A program made the translations under genes and the position numbers. From contig CBCXTV010000026.1 of the NCBI GenBank assembly GCA_965178125.1, positions 1 through 27,219 on the forward strand: a DNA stretch of 27,219 bases, in the 5' to 3' direction. Under the pieces are notes generated by a model. That model was not told the DNA's origin, made no database searches, and saw nothing but the letters and a program-made list of their open reading frames with translations. Below, in pieces: positions 25,912 through 27,219 of this stretch. This stretch comes from Bilabrum cf. latius. Lineage: Eukaryota > Bigyra: Bicosoecida > Bigyra > Bicosoecida. Positions within the stretch are counted from its first letter, which is position 1. Every line of letters begins with the position of its first letter.

Positions 25912-27219
25912 ATGTCGGGCTTCCAGGCGCAATTCGGACACCATCGCCAGGACCTCGGGAAGATGACATGTCTGCTGATCTGCAGGGAAGAGTCCCGCTT
26001 CGAGGAGTGGCGACAAAAAAAAGGGGCGCGAGAACTCCACGAGCACATGGGAGCGGTCCTTCGGCTCCCCAATCCAGTGTTTCCGCAGACCGACAGGGAC
26101 CCAGATGGACGCGACATCGTCAAAGACCAGGCCCTCTTGGATATCTTCTCCGGCAAGATAACGGACTGGAGCAAATACAATCCGGCCACTGTTGGGGCGA
26201 TCCAATCCCATCGAAACGCATGGCTGTGGGCTGAGAACCACACGCCGACGGAATGGCTCATGGTTGTCGAAGATGATATCGAACCTCGCGAAGCATGCGT
26301 GGATCGGCTACTCGTAGTTCTTCACGCCATCGCGAAAAACCCCAAGGTGACGCAGATGGCCATGTTAGCGGGGTCAGAAGCACCGAGAATGGTCAGCCTC
26401 CAGCGCGAAAACTCCACCTCCATCCACAATTGCGAGCGCCTCTTGGACGTGCGGACCTATCCGGCGCACTGGGTAGACAACACATTTGTGGTCCCCTACC
26501 ACGTCGGCATGGGCCTAAAGTGGTATCTCATCAGCCCGGAGGGGAGGAAGGCGCTCCTGAAGATGCGGATCCCGAACCGAAGCTTCGAACGCTGCGTCTG
26601 GCGCCGCCTCTTCGACACGTTCCAAGGGCCGGTATGGAAGTGGGAAGATTGCCTCCGCATGACATCTGTGCTGGCAGCCAGCCCGGTCCTCGCATCGACT
26701 CCCGAGAGCATGGACACGGAGTGGGGGGGCTCGGGACGACGAAGTGCGGATGCAGGGCACAGTATGAAACCGTACATAATGATCGACCCGAGTGACGACT
26801 GGACTCTTGGCGAGCGATTAAACACATTGTCCGTCGTGATGTCCGTGTGCGCGGCCCTGAGTTGGGGGGTTGTCCTCGTCTGGGAAAAAACAGAGCGCGT
26901 GCCCATCTCCTACGAAGACTTGTGCGGTGTTCACGAGCACGCCGGCGAAACCAACACGTTCGTCCACCTCCTCCAGGACAAACGCGGCGGGTCGTATTCG
27001 TACTTCCTGAGGTACGGAGACATCCGCATCCACGTGGTGCAGCCGATGATGTGCATCCCCACCCTCGACAGAATGCTCGACATGGTAGCCATGAAGAGGC
27101 CCAAGATGAACACCCTGCCTCCCTTGAAATGGCAGACCGCTCGATGGATCCAAGTCAAGCAGAAGTGGATCGATAAACTCCACACGGAGATGCCGGGGGC
27201 CGAGCTGCCCTCATGGCTG
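25912..27219 (+). CDS. GT25-like glycosyltransferase, N-terminal part (3' partial)
   Basis: 436 codons from ATG 25912 (MSGFQAQFGHHRQDL), open to the last base of the window; ATG 25963 (MTCLLICREE) is an alternative start. Features of family 25 glycosyltransferases are visible: an N-terminal strand plus charged helix (LLICREESRFEEWRQKKG), the GAIQSHRNAW motif (Ser99, His100), the metal/sugar-nucleotide acidic motif VVEDDIEP (Glu120, Asp121, Asp122) and LKWYLISPEGRKALL. Such enzymes transfer a sugar from a nucleotide donor onto protein or polysaccharide and occur in algae, animals, bacteria and giant viruses. The second half (from MKPYIMIDPSDDW) is not recognised; it may be a separate ORF joined here by a seventh G at 26723-26729. 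The frame continues in the open frame at 3-1262 if the molecule is circular (about 853 residues in total). Confidence 0.7.
   Translation, partial: MSGFQAQFGHHRQDLGKMTCLLICREESRFEEWRQKKGARELHEHMGAVLRLPNPVFPQTDRDPDGRDIVKDQALLDIFSGKITDWSKYNPATVGAIQSHRNAWLWAENHTPTEWLMVVEDDIEPREACVDRLLVVLHAIAKNPKVTQMAMLAGSEAPRMVSLQRENSTSIHNCERLLDVRTYPAHWVDNTFVVPYHVGMGLKWYLISPEGRKALLKMRIPNRSFERCVWRRLFDTFQGPVWKWEDCLRMTSVLAASPVLASTPESMDTEWGGSGRRSADAGHSMKPYIMIDPSDDWTLGERLNTLSVVMSVCAALSWGVVLVWEKTERVPISYEDLCGVHEHAGETNTFVHLLQDKRGGSYSYFLRYGDIRIHVVQPMMCIPTLDRMLDMVAMKRPKMNTLPPLKWQTARWIQVKQKWIDKLHTEMPGAELPSWL

Noticed and set aside
25611-26234. + frame 25611-26234 and minus frames 25812-26261
   Set aside because: They overlap the GT25-like frame, which alone shows family motifs and is conserved between copies.
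1-27219. tRNA, rRNA, riboswitch or bacterial promoter/terminator signals
   Set aside because: None seen on reading both strands; the gene content and layout are not bacterial.

Overview
The window looks like eukaryotic, GC-rich, repeat-laden DNA, most likely from a protist or alga. My best guess is a dinoflagellate-type genome or an extrachromosomal element living in one. The grounds are intron-less long reading frames of high GC, an HUH/SF3 Rep of a kind I remember as multicopy in Symbiodiniaceae (not checked), a pogo-like DDE transposase, satellites and many duplicated gene fragments. I see no bacterial operon signals, rRNA, tRNA or CRISPR. Every gene I trust lies on the + strand.

Layout. 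(1) 1-1262 is the C-terminal part of a large protein that enters the window already open. (2) 2138-2608 is a small basic coiled-coil gene. (3) 2969-14546 is the core: about 11.4 kb bounded by two near-identical copies of a roughly 130 bp repeat, each holding a 64-nt hairpin. Inside, in order and all on +, are iteron-like repeats, an 18-bp palindrome on the start codon of a Rep (3785-6070), a CxxC protein (6475-7167), a second CxxC protein (8287-9333), a small coiled-coil protein (10436-10960) preceded by a tandem duplication of its own 5' end, a DD35D transposase (11532-13136) and a third CxxC protein (13091-14155). (4) 14560-17340 is mostly degenerate: minus-strand coding remnants and a diverged Rep fragment. 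(5) 17411-20991 is a mosaic made of pieces of the window's own genes, nearly all kept in the same orientation. (6) 21053-23017 holds tandem repeats, a perfect 97-bp foldback and a 400-bp satellite. (7) 23018-25911 has no gene I can support. (8) 25912-27219 is the N-terminal part of a GT25-like glycosyltransferase, open to the last base.

The last 8 bases of the window equal the first 8, and the glycosyltransferase frame passes through that overlap into the open frame at the left end. The simplest reading is a circular molecule of about 27.2 kb (or a head-to-tail repeat) with one protein of about 853 residues spanning the join. A circular, hairpin-origin, Rep-encoding replicon that also carries a DDE transposase and several CxxC proteins, and that holds recombinant copies of its own genes, would be a notable element. 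The main alternative for the mosaic and the foldback is amplification or assembly chimerism; read-level data would decide.
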